Shown: positions 8,147 to 16,900 of the stretch, in pieces
How positions within the stretch are numbered: position 1 is the first letter of the stretch
Layout: every line of letters starts with the position of its first letter
Assembly: GCA_029213265.1 (NCBI GenBank)
Contig: JARGNG010000022.1
Coordinates: forward strand, 1-64,000
Direction of reading: 5' to 3'
Source: Verrucomicrobiales bacterium
GTDB taxonomy: Bacteria > Verrucomicrobiota > Verrucomicrobiia > Verrucomicrobiales > DEV007
DNA: 64,000 nt
Notes under the pieces: generated by a model
Databases searched by the model: none
What the model saw: the letters and a program-made list of their open reading frames with translations, nothing else
What the model was told of the DNA's origin: nothing
Program-made: the position numbers and the translations under genes

Positions 8147-8176
8147 AAAATCATTTATTACTTTTATAATGATTTT
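8147..8176. repeat. AT-rich inverted repeat upstream of the tRNA
   Basis: AAAATCATT and AATGATTTT form a perfect 9-bp inverted repeat with a 12-base spacer, inside a markedly AT-rich stretch (8100-8200) that differs from the rest of the window. It could be a protein-binding site, a weak terminator or a recombination-associated sequence. Confidence 0.45.
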
Positions 8177-8263
8177 AATAAAATTCAGACTGAATGTAAA
8201 ACATCCCGGTCTACTGCTCCAACACTAACGCCCCGCAAATCGCCCTGACTTGCCGGGTATTTG

Positions 8264-8331
8264 CCCCCCCTCCAACCTGAGGCGATGTGCGGTGATGGAA
8301 CAGCAGGGTTAAAAAAGTTATTCCCCAGCAG
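8264..8331 (-). repeat. Dispersed ~68-bp foldable repeat, copy 3
   Basis: Third copy of the element at 773 and 3481, same orientation and the most diverged: minus strand CTGCTGGGGAATAAC, TTTTTTAACCCTGC, CGCCTCAGGTTGGAGGGGGG. Changes on the two arms are partly matched (AACCCTG against CAGGTT). It lies 15 bases downstream of the stop of the 131-residue membrane protein, the same position copy 2 has relative to its gene. On its 3' side (8318-8345) a 14-15 base unit, GTTATTCCCCAGCA, is tandemly duplicated with one change. Confidence 0.7.
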
Positions 8332-8346
8332 TTATTTCCCAGCAGT

Positions 8347-8742
8347 TCACCGCTCCCGTTTCGTCCGCCTTCGATCCAAAACCATCCCAACGGCCACTCC
8401 GATCATGCCAAGCGCCGCAAGGTGCCAGTATCCGAACGTGATCTCCCATAGTCCGCCTCCGGACCGGAACGTCGGACCAACTGGGCGCACCACAAATTGC
8501 CCCCTCGCATTTCTCTGACGATAGCCACTTTGCCGCCCCGGTGATCCAATGTGGCCGTTGGCAAAGCTGATCCGGATGAGCGAACTTGCGGAAAAGACCT
8601 CGAAAGAACGGCTTCCCACATAGTGCAAATGGCGCTCGGAATAGCGGCTGCTGTTCCACCATCCAAGCAGGATCAAAGCGAGAAAAAGGCCTCCCAAAAC
8701 TGCATGAAAATGGCGATTGAGAGCCTGCCTGAGCTGGTTCAT
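8347..8742 (-). CDS. Hypothetical small membrane protein
   Basis: 131 residues with two hydrophobic segments, at about 14-30 (AVLGGLFLALILLGWW) and 104-122 (GYWHLAALGMIGVAVGMVLD), joined by a ~70-residue soluble loop rich in Arg, Gly and Ser, and ending in a basic DRRRTKRER tail. I do not recognise the family. The ATG at 8742 is preceded by sequence shared with the divergent TPR-VWA gene. Repeat copy 3 follows immediately after its stop. Confidence 0.6.
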   Translation of the reverse strand: MNQLRQALNRHFHAVLGGLFLALILLGWWNSSRYSERHLHYVGSRSFEVFSASSLIRISFANGHIGSPGRQSGYRQRNARGQFVVRPVGPTFRSGGGLWEITFGYWHLAALGMIGVAVGMVLDRRRTKRER

Positions 8743-8869
8743 GGTTGAGCGAGGGGATATTATCTTTTTTTATTGCCTCAAATACGTGAAATACAGGTCA
8801 CACTTTGGGCTGGTTTTCGCCAACCATTCCTGCATACCTTCGTATTCAACACAAACCAATCGACGACTT

Positions 8870-11356
8870 TTGAGTGCTACAATCCCAGAATTACAACAGG
8901 CCTTGGATGCAAATCCGGAGAGCTGGCATACCCGCCTTCAATTGGTTGAGGCCCTCGTCGCAGAAGGTCGCCATGAATCGGCAGTGGAAATCGTCAATAC
9001 CGGCCAGGCTCTGCCTCGCGAACCGGGACCGTGGCTCGATGCTGCCAAGTGCTACGCCGCGGTCGGTGCCGTTGAGCAGGCCCGGGGCCTTGTCGCCAGT
9101 TCACTGGAGATCGATCCTGAATACGAACCCGCTCTCACCTACGGCCAGGAACTCGAAGCGGCCATTGCAGCGATGCCGGTGGCCCTGTCTGCGGAAGATG
9201 TCGAAGAGGAAGAAGCGCCCCTGGTTGCGGAAGCTGAAGACGACGTATCGGCTCCGAGCGAAGAAAAAAGCTCTCCGCCCCCTCCTTCGAGCCCTCCCGC
9301 TCCCACGGTCATCGAAGCACTCAAGGAAGCAGGAGACTCCAACGAGCCGATTGCCTTGCCGCGAGTGAGTTTCGAGAACCACGAGATGGAAGCCCTTCTC
9401 GCCGCGGAAGAGGAATCGAAGCGTCAGAACGAGGCGACGATCCGCCGTGACAAGATGAATTCCGTACTCATCACGGTGGTTCTTCATGTATTGATTTTCG
9501 CGGCCCTGATTTCGGTTGCTACGAAGACGGTTCCCAATGTTCCTCCTCAGATTGTCGCTTCCTCTGCTCCTCAGCAGGAAGAGCAGCAGATCGAGGATGT
9601 GAAACTGGAAAAACCCACCGTTGATCCAACGACTGCGGTCAACTCCGCGGTAGCAGATATCATTTCGGTTTCAGCTGAGTCCAATGTTTCCATTTCCAAC
9701 CTCGACGTTCCGATCGCCGATGTGGCGATGGAGAACATCGTCTCTTTCAACCCGTCCATGAGCCTCGGCATGCCAACTTCGGCAGAGTCGAAAATGATGT
9801 TCGGCCAGCCCATGGAAGGTGACGTCCTCGGAGTGATTCTCGATGTTTCCGGTTCGATGGCGGAATACCTCCCCATGGTCGTGCGTGAGGTCGATAAAAA
9901 CTTCAAGGACTCCCCTGTGGTTTACGTCCGGAACATGCTGATCCGGGACGAAAGAGCGAGCGAAGGGTCCGAGATTCGTCTCATCTACCCTGAGGAAGTG
10001 ATTCCCTACAATAAGGAACTCAAGACCCGTACCCCGTACTGGTTCCTCTGGCATGACCTTCCCCGCAAGGCCCCCCAGCGTTACGTCGATCGTCTCATTG
10101 AGACTTTCAAGACACGCCCAAACCAGTTCATCAGCGTCAGTTCGCACTGGAACCGAAGCAAGACGGATGAAGCAATCAACTTCCTCATGGAGCAGGGAAT
10201 CGACTCCCTTTACATCTTCTCCGACTTTGAAGACTTCGTGGACGAAGATGTGGCTCTCACGATCGGACAGAAATTGGGACGCCGGAAGATCAAGACCTAC
10301 ATTCAGCCTGCGGAGAAGGGGACCGAGTTTCTTGATATCATGACGAAGAAAATCGCCAACCGAACTCTCGGTCGGCAAATGCCTGCTCTCGTTTCGCTTC
10401 TCTCCGGCGGTGGCGTCGACGACGAACCCGATTCTCTTCTTCCGCAAAAGCCGGAGAAGAAGACGATGGAAATCGATTTCGAATTCACCTATGCGAAGCC
10501 CCGGCCGGACGTGGTCAGCGACGAGTTTTTCGCCTTCCGCCCGGACAAAAGCTGGACGGAGTTGCACCGAATCGACGAGCCTACCTATACAGCAGTCTTC
10601 TACGGGCCCGAAGCTCGTGCTTACATCTTCCTGAAGGACGCGAATGGACAATACATCCAGAAGCCAGTCACCTTCTACTACCACAGTTGGAAACATCTCC
10701 CGGAGCACCCGGACCCGCGCTACCGAGTGCGCAGGCGAAAATTCCTCCGACTGGAGGAAGAGCCCCAATTTGATGGCAAGCAATTCACCTGGAAGATGAT
10801 TCTGGAAGACGAAGTGAAGTTTGAAGTTCAGTTCTATCTGGGCAACAAAGGGGTCATGAGTGCCACCTACTCGGCAGAGATCCCCGAAGACGGATTCAAT
10901 GACAATCCTTACATTTACTTCCGCGTACCGGAGCTCGCCCGCGAGAGCAAGGATCTCTACTATGGCTACGATCTGCCACACGAGGGTGTGAAACTGGATG
11001 ACGTGCGGAAAGTCGTAAATCCGAACGAAGTCATCATGGATCTCCCCCGAGAGTTGGCCGACAGCCAGGGCAAGCAATGGACGCAGCGGGGCTTTGAGCC
11101 CGGATACAACACCATCAAATTCGACCAGTTAGTCCGCCACTTCCCCTATGGGATTCGGGATATGGAAATCAAAGGACCTTCCTTCGCGGAACGCCTCATC
11201 ACTTTCCGGACCACGTCCAACAAAGTTCTCCTCGGCGCAGGAGCCCACCGTGCAGACACGGAACCATGGGAAGGATTCCACGCTCACCTCCGCCGTCCTC
11301 AGGACCGTCGTGAAGGCATGCGAAAATCCGAAGCTCTTTTGATCGACATCAAGTAG
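8870..11356 (+). CDS. TPR / transmembrane / VWA-like envelope protein
   Basis: A large (~828 residue) membrane-anchored protein. Residues about 1-95 are tetratricopeptide-like (ALDANPESWHTRLQLVEALV and similar), followed by an acidic, Pro/Ser-rich linker with a PPPPSSPP run. One transmembrane helix lies near 197-216 (SVLITVVLHVLIFAALISVA). Near 325 the sequence VILDVSGSMAEY has the DxSxS metal-site motif of von Willebrand factor A domains, and the ~500 residues after it are presumed periplasmic. The layout resembles TonB/TolR-like anchored proteins with a VWA domain. The TTG at 8870 is chosen because earlier in-frame starts (8717) overlap the divergent gene. A strong hairpin terminator follows. 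Function unknown. Confidence 0.7.
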   Translation: MSATIPELQQALDANPESWHTRLQLVEALVAEGRHESAVEIVNTGQALPREPGPWLDAAKCYAAVGAVEQARGLVASSLEIDPEYEPALTYGQELEAAIAAMPVALSAEDVEEEEAPLVAEAEDDVSAPSEEKSSPPPPSSPPAPTVIEALKEAGDSNEPIALPRVSFENHEMEALLAAEEESKRQNEATIRRDKMNSVLITVVLHVLIFAALISVATKTVPNVPPQIVASSAPQQEEQQIEDVKLEKPTVDPTTAVNSAVADIISVSAESNVSISNLDVPIADVAMENIVSFNPSMSLGMPTSAESKMMFGQPMEGDVLGVILDVSGSMAEYLPMVVREVDKNFKDSPVVYVRNMLIRDERASEGSEIRLIYPEEVIPYNKELKTRTPYWFLWHDLPRKAPQRYVDRLIETFKTRPNQFISVSSHWNRSKTDEAINFLMEQGIDSLYIFSDFEDFVDEDVALTIGQKLGRRKIKTYIQPAEKGTEFLDIMTKKIANRTLGRQMPALVSLLSGGGVDDEPDSLLPQKPEKKTMEIDFEFTYAKPRPDVVSDEFFAFRPDKSWTELHRIDEPTYTAVFYGPEARAYIFLKDANGQYIQKPVTFYYHSWKHLPEHPDPRYRVRRRKFLRLEEEPQFDGKQFTWKMILEDEVKFEVQFYLGNKGVMSATYSAEIPEDGFNDNPYIYFRVPELARESKDLYYGYDLPHEGVKLDDVRKVVNPNEVIMDLPRELADSQGKQWTQRGFEPGYNTIKFDQLVRHFPYGIRDMEIKGPSFAERLITFRTTSNKVLLGAGAHRADTEPWEGFHAHLRRPQDRREGMRKSEALLIDIK

Positions 11357-11390
11357 CGAAAAAACACCATTTCCGGGGACTTCCCGGCAG

Positions 11391-11424
11391 AAAAGGACAG
11401 GGCGAGTGCCCTGTCCTTTTTGTT
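11391..11424 (+). terminator. Rho-independent terminator
   Basis: AAAAGGACAGGGC, loop GAGT, and GCCCTGTCCTTTT form a perfect 13-bp stem followed by T-rich sequence, 35 bases after the TPR-VWA stop. A second hairpin (GACAGAGG / CCTCTGTC, 11435-11453) stands just behind it and may serve the converging adenylate kinase gene. Confidence 0.9.
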
Positions 11425-11609
11425 GTTATCAGAGGACAGAGGTCCCCTCTGTCTGCTGCCACGTTCGAGCCGAAATCGACACCCGGACAACCAAAATGAA
11501 AACCGTCCTTGCTCCCCTCGCCGATCGGGACAGAGCAGGAGCTCAATCCTCCATTTCCGTTCTCTCCAGTTTCCTCCCCCCGCAAAATTCGGCCATCGGG
11601 ATTCCTGCC

Positions 11610-12833
11610 CTAGATCTCTCCGCCGCGACGAATCTCCGAGCCTTCAAAGTAGACGCGAATGCGATAGGTCGTATTGGGACGAAACTCAATCTCGCCGGTG
11701 TTCGCGTTCACCCGCTCCGGAATCCGGGAAAGCTGCTTGTCGACGACAGCGTGGTATCCGCGATCGGAAAAAACATCAATCAGCATCGCCAGCGCGAGAG
11801 GGTTTGCGAGAACTTCGTCCTCATTGTTAATCACCGCCCGACCGGAAATCGCATGGCAGTGCACAATCGGAATAAACTTCCCGTTGATCAAGGTAACCAC
11901 TTTGACAAAGAGATCGTGATGATCCCGCGCGTAGGAATCGAGCCGCTTCACCAATTCCTGCCTCGCGTGCAATACCAATTCACTCGCAAGAGGAATCCCC
12001 CGAATAATTTCAAAGGTCTCCGGTTCCAACTCAAGCGAACTCTGATACTTCAGCTCCTTGATAATATTCTGCTCCACCTCCTCCAGCGAGCCTTGCGCGT
12101 TGATGAGGTGATAGAAAAAGACTTCTTTCAGAGATTGCAGAGCATCCCACGTGCTCTCTTTGAAAATCCGATAGCGATGCTTCGCCGCTTCGACATCCAC
12201 GTCTGTCGGGCGTACTTCCTGCAATTCACCAATTCCAGTGGCGCGAACTTCCTCGTTGTGCTGCTGAATTTGCCGGCCCCGAAACAGCTGACGCTCCACA
12301 CTGGTCTTCTCATCGACGAACAAGACCATGACGTGAATCGTCGGGCGGCGGAAACTGGCGGCAGCCGCCGTTCCAGCATGATCGCGATGCAACTTGCTGA
12401 TTTGCTCGACCAGCAATTTCATGGACTCGACCTGCACCTTTGTCCGGGGAAACCCATCCAGAACCGCGCCGTCACGAAACTCAGGTTCCAGCATCTTGCG
12501 AAGCAAAATCCCCATGACCTCACGATCCCCCACGAGCATTCCTTTGTCCTTCAGCGCCTTCGCCTCGGGACTGTCGAGGAGCGAACTCACAACAATCGGC
12601 GGACAGGTGAATCCGCGCGCCTTCATGATGAAATTCGTGTTCGTCCCCTTTCCCGCTCCGGGAGCACCACCGAGGAGGATGATCTCCTTCGGGAACATCA
12701 GGTGCTCCAAGCCGAATTCTTCCACGAGGTCATCCCAGACCGCGTCAAAGATAACCTTCGCATCCTTGATCTCCACGTCCGTCAAGGTGGAGGCATTCGC
12801 CTGGGGTTCAGTATCCGCGGCCGTTTCGCTCAT
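11610..12833 (-). CDS. Adenylate-kinase-like nucleoside monophosphate kinase with long C-terminal extension
   Basis: A 407-residue cytoplasmic kinase, about twice the size of ordinary adenylate kinase. After ~50 leading residues the P-loop GGAPGAGKGT is at 55-64. The DGFPRTKVQ motif follows near 124-132 (the NMP-binding DGFPR of Adk), and a lid region contains FRGRQIQQHNEEVR. The C-terminal ~170 residues contain VHCHAISGRAVINNEDEVLA and a closing TYRIRVYFEGSEI; I do not recognise this part. It catalyses NMP + ATP to NDP + ADP if the core is functional. It converges on the terminator at 11391. Confidence 0.8.
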   Translation of the reverse strand: MSETAADTEPQANASTLTDVEIKDAKVIFDAVWDDLVEEFGLEHLMFPKEIILLGGAPGAGKGTNTNFIMKARGFTCPPIVVSSLLDSPEAKALKDKGMLVGDREVMGILLRKMLEPEFRDGAVLDGFPRTKVQVESMKLLVEQISKLHRDHAGTAAAASFRRPTIHVMVLFVDEKTSVERQLFRGRQIQQHNEEVRATGIGELQEVRPTDVDVEAAKHRYRIFKESTWDALQSLKEVFFYHLINAQGSLEEVEQNIIKELKYQSSLELEPETFEIIRGIPLASELVLHARQELVKRLDSYARDHHDLFVKVVTLINGKFIPIVHCHAISGRAVINNEDEVLANPLALAMLIDVFSDRGYHAVVDKQLSRIPERVNANTGEIEFRPNTTYRIRVYFEGSEIRRGGEI

Positions 12834-12890
12834 AGAATGCCCTCCGATTGTTTTCGCGTCCCTGCAAGCGGTATTCGTATCAACGCGCGA

Positions 12891-13658
12891 CTATTTGCTC
12901 GCTGCCGTCACTTCGTCCAGCGTATCGAGAACGGTGTCGAGGTAGTCCTTAACCTTCGGCGGAATCTTCGTGAATCCGGCGGCGGAACGAGGCTGGCCCA
13001 TCGCGTAGCGCATTGCGTTGTGCATCAGGTAGCGTCCCGTCACCACGTTCATATGAATCGCATCACGGTAGAGGTCCTCAATTTTTTCAAAAGGAGCTTC
13101 TCCCGCATCGATGTCAGCCACCACTTTCTCCAGAAGATCCTGAGCATGGGTAAGTCGAAATTCCCGGTCGGGATGGAGTTCCCGCAGCTTTTTCAGCAAG
13201 TCCTGAAAATAGGCCGGGCTGTGCTGCATCTTTCCCTCGCTGCTCGTTTTTGCATATTCCTCAGCTCGTGATTCCGAACGCGCCCATCCCGTGTGAATAA
13301 TGAAGGTCGCTTCCTTCTGCATCTCGAGCAGATCGGAAAGAACGGCGGCATCCTCAATCAACGTGCTCCCATAGTGAACCTGAACGGAGATCAGATCATA
13401 CTGCTTCTCCTTCAGCGCCTCCGGCCATAGCGTCGAACTCTTCACGCAGGGCTTCCGCGGATTCTCATACATGTAGGGAAGACTCTTGCCGCAGTCGACA
13501 TGCCATTGCACGTCCCCGTCGAGCTTCGAAGGTACCGTATCCCAGGTCAGCGAATTCCCGATCAAATAGTGGGAAGGGCCCGCCTTCTCTTCCTCTGCGT
13601 AACCGGGAAGAACAAAGATAGGAAGCAAAAGACACCACGGGAGATAGAGTTTCCACAT
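12891..13658 (-). CDS. Secreted SGNH-like hydrolase
   Basis: About 255 residues with a cleavable signal peptide (MWKLYLPWCLLLPIFVLPGYAE). A GNSLT block (YLIGNSLTWD) near residue 34 supplies the Gly-Asn-Ser of the first SGNH-type block, and DAIHMN near residue 200 supplies the Asp-x-x-His of the last block, so Ser and His/Asp are plausible catalytic residues. SGNH hydrolases are esterases or deacetylases, often acting on acetylated sugars. The ATG at 13658 has AGGA 8 bases upstream and is preferred to the TTG two codons earlier. The next gene upstream is divergent. Confidence 0.7.
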   Translation of the reverse strand: MWKLYLPWCLLLPIFVLPGYAEEEKAGPSHYLIGNSLTWDTVPSKLDGDVQWHVDCGKSLPYMYENPRKPCVKSSTLWPEALKEKQYDLISVQVHYGSTLIEDAAVLSDLLEMQKEATFIIHTGWARSESRAEEYAKTSSEGKMQHSPAYFQDLLKKLRELHPDREFRLTHAQDLLEKVVADIDAGEAPFEKIEDLYRDAIHMNVVTGRYLMHNAMRYAMGQPRSAAGFTKIPPKVKDYLDTVLDTLDEVTAASK

Positions 13659-13786
13659 ACCCAAATCCTAGGCTCTCGACTACGATTTTCCACATCCCTG
13701 ATCCCGTTACCATGCCTCCCGCTCTGGCGACTTCATGCCGGAAAAAACGATGGCCGAACCACTACGCCCCCTGCCATAGTGGGAAG

Positions 13787-14524
13787 ATGAAACGCATTGC
13801 CTCGATCTGCCTGTCCTTTTCAGCGCTCACTCTCTTCGCGTCCCCTCATGAGACTCCGGAAGGGTTCGCCTCTCTCTTTAACGGAAAAGACCTCAGCGGT
13901 TGGATCATTCCGGAAGGCGATAACGGACACTGGAAAGTCCTCGACGGTGTCATCGACTACGATGCGCAGTCAGAAGCAAAAGGTGAAAAGCACCTCTGGT
14001 CGGAAAAGGAGTTTGGCGACTTCGAGCTCCGGATCGACTGGCGAATCAAGCAAACGACTGGATTTTACGATGTTCCCTATGTTCTTCCCGACGGTAGCTA
14101 CGTGAAAGATGCGGAAGGGAAAAAGCTCACCCATCCCATGCCAAACGCGGACTCCGGCATCTACCTCCGCGGCGAAGGAAAGTATCAACTCAACATCTGG
14201 TGCTGGCCAATCGGTTCGGGGGAAGTCTACGGCATTCGGAACAACGAAGAGCAACCTCCGGAAATTCGCGCGGGAGTCACGCCCAGACTAAAGGCTGACA
14301 ATCCCATTGGAGACTGGAATACCTTCGTAATCACGGTGAAGGGGGACCGACTCACCGTCGTTCTGAACGATCATCTCATCATCGAAAATGCGGTGCTTCC
14401 CGATGTGCCGGAGAAAGGGAAATTGGCCCTTCAGCATCACGGTGGAAAAAAGGCAGACGGAACCTGGTCGCCCGCCTCCAGCCTGGTGCAATTTCGTAAT
14501 ATTTTCGTAAAAGAGCTCAAGTAA
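13787..14524 (+). CDS. Secreted DUF1080 (3-keto-disaccharide hydrolase-like) protein
   Basis: A 245-residue exported protein with a signal peptide (MKRIASICLSFSALTLFAS). The DUF1080 signature is clear: GFASLFNGKDLSGWIIPEGD near residue 27, WKVLDGVIDY, DFELRIDWRI, NADSGIYLRGEGKYQLNIW, and a closing SLVQFRNIFVKEL. The concanavalin-like fold is widespread in Verrucomicrobiota and Planctomycetota, where members hydrolyse 3-keto-glycosides. The ATG at 13787 follows GGGAAG; the open frame upstream to 13712 is not signal-peptide-like. It is 24 bases upstream of the TPR-TlpA gene, probably one operon. Confidence 0.88.
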   Translation: MKRIASICLSFSALTLFASPHETPEGFASLFNGKDLSGWIIPEGDNGHWKVLDGVIDYDAQSEAKGEKHLWSEKEFGDFELRIDWRIKQTTGFYDVPYVLPDGSYVKDAEGKKLTHPMPNADSGIYLRGEGKYQLNIWCWPIGSGEVYGIRNNEEQPPEIRAGVTPRLKADNPIGDWNTFVITVKGDRLTVVLNDHLIIENAVLPDVPEKGKLALQHHGGKKADGTWSPASSLVQFRNIFVKELK

Positions 14525-14548
14525 GTTTCAATCAACCCTGTCAGGCCT

Positions 14549-16867
14549 ATGACCAAACCCTGTTTCCTCCTCTTAGCCACCTCCCTCAGCTTCGCGTTTC
14601 TCTGCGCGGAGGAAAAGACCAATCCTGCGGAGTCGCAGGAAGAGGCCATCGCAGAAGGCCACTCCTACCACGGGGAAGTCTTCAACGAAGGCCCCCGCCA
14701 GGCCGCCGTGGCCATTCCCGGAACGGGCGATGTTCATTTCGAGGTGACCACCACCGTGCCGAATGCACAGCGATTCTTCGACCAGGGCATCGGGCAGTTG
14801 CACGGCTTCTGGGATTTCGAGGCGGAGCGCACCTTCCGGCAGGTCGCCACCTTCGATCCCGACTGCGCGATGGCCTACTGGGGTATGGCGATGGCCAACT
14901 TTAAGAATGACAAGCGCGGCAAAGGCTTCATCGATAAAGCCGTCGAGCGAAAAGACAAGGCTTCCGAAAGGGAGCAAATGTGGATCGACGGACTCGTGGC
15001 CTACTTCAAGGATCCGAAAATGGACCTCAAAAAGCGGCTTCGCGAATTCGTCCGGTCCATTGAAAAAATTGCGACGAAGTATCCCGACGACATCGAGGCG
15101 CAGGCCTTTCTTATGAAGCAGATCTATTACAATCACGGAAAGGGTCACGCCATCCCGAGTCACTACGCCATCAATCTCCTCGCCGAGAAGGTTCTCACGT
15201 CTGATCCCGACCATCCCGCGAATCACTATCAAATCCACCTCTGGGATCGTGAGACTCCGGAAAAAGCACTGAAGGCTGCGGCGAACTGTGGTCCTGCCGC
15301 TCCCGGAATTGCCCACATGTGGCACATGCCCGGTCACATTTACTCCCGCCTCCATCGCTATGCCGATGCCACCTGGCAGCAGGAAGCTTCCGCCCGGATC
15401 GATCATGCTCACATGATGCAGTTTCAGATTGTCCCCGACCGGATTCACAACTTTGCTCACAACAACGAATGGTGCATTCGCAACTTCGACTTTCTCGGTC
15501 AACACAGTCGATCCGTCGAACTCGCGACGAACATGATTTCACTTCCGCGTCTCGCCAAGTTTACGGACAAGAAAGACGATTCCACGTACGATCCCAAAGG
15601 CAGCAGCTGGCAATATGGACGGCAGCGACTCCGCGATACGCTCGTTCGCTACGAGCAGTGGAAAGAGCTGATTCGACTTTCCGAAAACGGGCTTCTTGCG
15701 GCGGATGAAAAATCGATCCTGCAGCGGGACTACGACCGCTTCGTCGGAATCGCAAAGTTCGAAAGCAAGGACCTCCCCGGTGCCGGGAAACACCTTGCCG
15801 CGCTCCGGAAAGTCCTGACCGAAAAAACGGAAAAGCGCGATCAGGCAATGGCCGACGCGGAAAAGAAAGCGAAAGACGCAGGGAAGAAGGACAGCGAAAT
15901 CAAAAAGTCCAAGGAGGCTGCGGAGAAGGAGTTCAAAAAGGACATCGATGCCTATGAGAAGCTTGTGAATGAACTTCTCGTTTACGAAGCCCTCAGCCGC
16001 AAACCTGCGGACAAAGAGGCCGCTCTCAAGTTGCTCCCCGATCTCAAGGACCTCTCGAAGCACCGCCACGCCCTTCTTTGGCAGCGGGCCGGAAACGGAG
16101 ACAAAGCGATCGAAGTCGCCGCCGACGCGGTGAAGTCGGGACCGGGCCAGGTTCTGCCTCTCGCTGCCCAGATCCAGATTCTTCACGCCAACGGAAAAAT
16201 CAAAGAAGCCGAAGCTGCGTTCAAAAAGCTACAGACAGTCGGTCATCGTGCTGACCTCGAAACGCCTCCCCTCGCCCGCCTTGATTCGATTGCCTCCGCC
16301 CTCAAACTGGCCGAAGACTGGCGCACGGCACCGGATCCCGGATCCGACATCGGGGAACGACCTGATCTCGATACTCTCGGCCCGTTCCGCTGGACGCCGC
16401 CGACCGCTCCCTCCTTTGTTCTTCCGAAGACGGACGGGGAAATCATTTCTCTGTCCGATTACGAAGGCAGACCCGTCCTCGTTCTTTTCTTCCTCGGGCG
16501 GGAATGCTCGCATTGCATGGAGCAACTCAACGCCTTCGCTCCGCTCCGCGAAAAATTTACCCAAGCGGGCATCGAGATTTTGGCCGTATCAACGGATGAT
16601 CCGAAGGGAATTGCGGAGACCCTGCAGGTGACGGACTCGGGGAAAGAACCGTTCCCCTTTCCCATGGTTTCTGATCAATCACTCGATCACTTCCGGGCCT
16701 ACCGCGCCTTCGACGACTTTGAAAACATGGCGCTTCACGGAACCTTTCTCATCGACGGCAATCGGCGCATCCGCTGGCAGGAAATCAGTTACGAACCCTT
16801 CATGCATCCAGAATGGCTGCTGGAGGAGTCAAAGCGCCTGCTGAAAATGGAAGATCCGGAAAGCTGA
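14549..16867 (+). CDS. Secreted TPR protein with C-terminal TlpA/AhpC-type thioredoxin domain
   Basis: A 772-residue exported protein. Signal peptide 1-20 (FLLLATSLSFAFLCAEE). Residues about 60-600 are helical repeats (for example FDPDCAMAYWGMAMANFKND) with two histidine-rich stretches (HMWHMPGHIYSRLHRY and IDHAHMMQFQ). A charged coiled coil (EKRDQAMADAEKKAKDAGKK) lies near 430-470. The last ~150 residues form a peroxiredoxin/TlpA domain: APSFVLPKTDGEIISLSDYE, then FFLGRECSHCMEQL, whose C-x-x-C is the redox pair. It could act as a periplasmic thiol-disulfide or metal-handling protein. Probably co-transcribed with the DUF1080 gene. Confidence 0.75.
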   Translation: MTKPCFLLLATSLSFAFLCAEEKTNPAESQEEAIAEGHSYHGEVFNEGPRQAAVAIPGTGDVHFEVTTTVPNAQRFFDQGIGQLHGFWDFEAERTFRQVATFDPDCAMAYWGMAMANFKNDKRGKGFIDKAVERKDKASEREQMWIDGLVAYFKDPKMDLKKRLREFVRSIEKIATKYPDDIEAQAFLMKQIYYNHGKGHAIPSHYAINLLAEKVLTSDPDHPANHYQIHLWDRETPEKALKAAANCGPAAPGIAHMWHMPGHIYSRLHRYADATWQQEASARIDHAHMMQFQIVPDRIHNFAHNNEWCIRNFDFLGQHSRSVELATNMISLPRLAKFTDKKDDSTYDPKGSSWQYGRQRLRDTLVRYEQWKELIRLSENGLLAADEKSILQRDYDRFVGIAKFESKDLPGAGKHLAALRKVLTEKTEKRDQAMADAEKKAKDAGKKDSEIKKSKEAAEKEFKKDIDAYEKLVNELLVYEALSRKPADKEAALKLLPDLKDLSKHRHALLWQRAGNGDKAIEVAADAVKSGPGQVLPLAAQIQILHANGKIKEAEAAFKKLQTVGHRADLETPPLARLDSIASALKLAEDWRTAPDPGSDIGERPDLDTLGPFRWTPPTAPSFVLPKTDGEIISLSDYEGRPVLVLFFLGRECSHCMEQLNAFAPLREKFTQAGIEILAVSTDDPKGIAETLQVTDSGKEPFPFPMVSDQSLDHFRAYRAFDDFENMALHGTFLIDGNRRIRWQEISYEPFMHPEWLLEESKRLLKMEDPES

Positions 16868-16900
16868 GTCCCCGTCCCCGGGGGCTGCGCCCCCAACTTA

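Noticed and set aside
11406..13271. Long open frame (621 codons) on the plus strand opposite adenylate kinase and SGNH genes
   Set aside because: It is the antisense shadow of the adenylate kinase and hydrolase genes; it resembles no protein and has no matching start signals.
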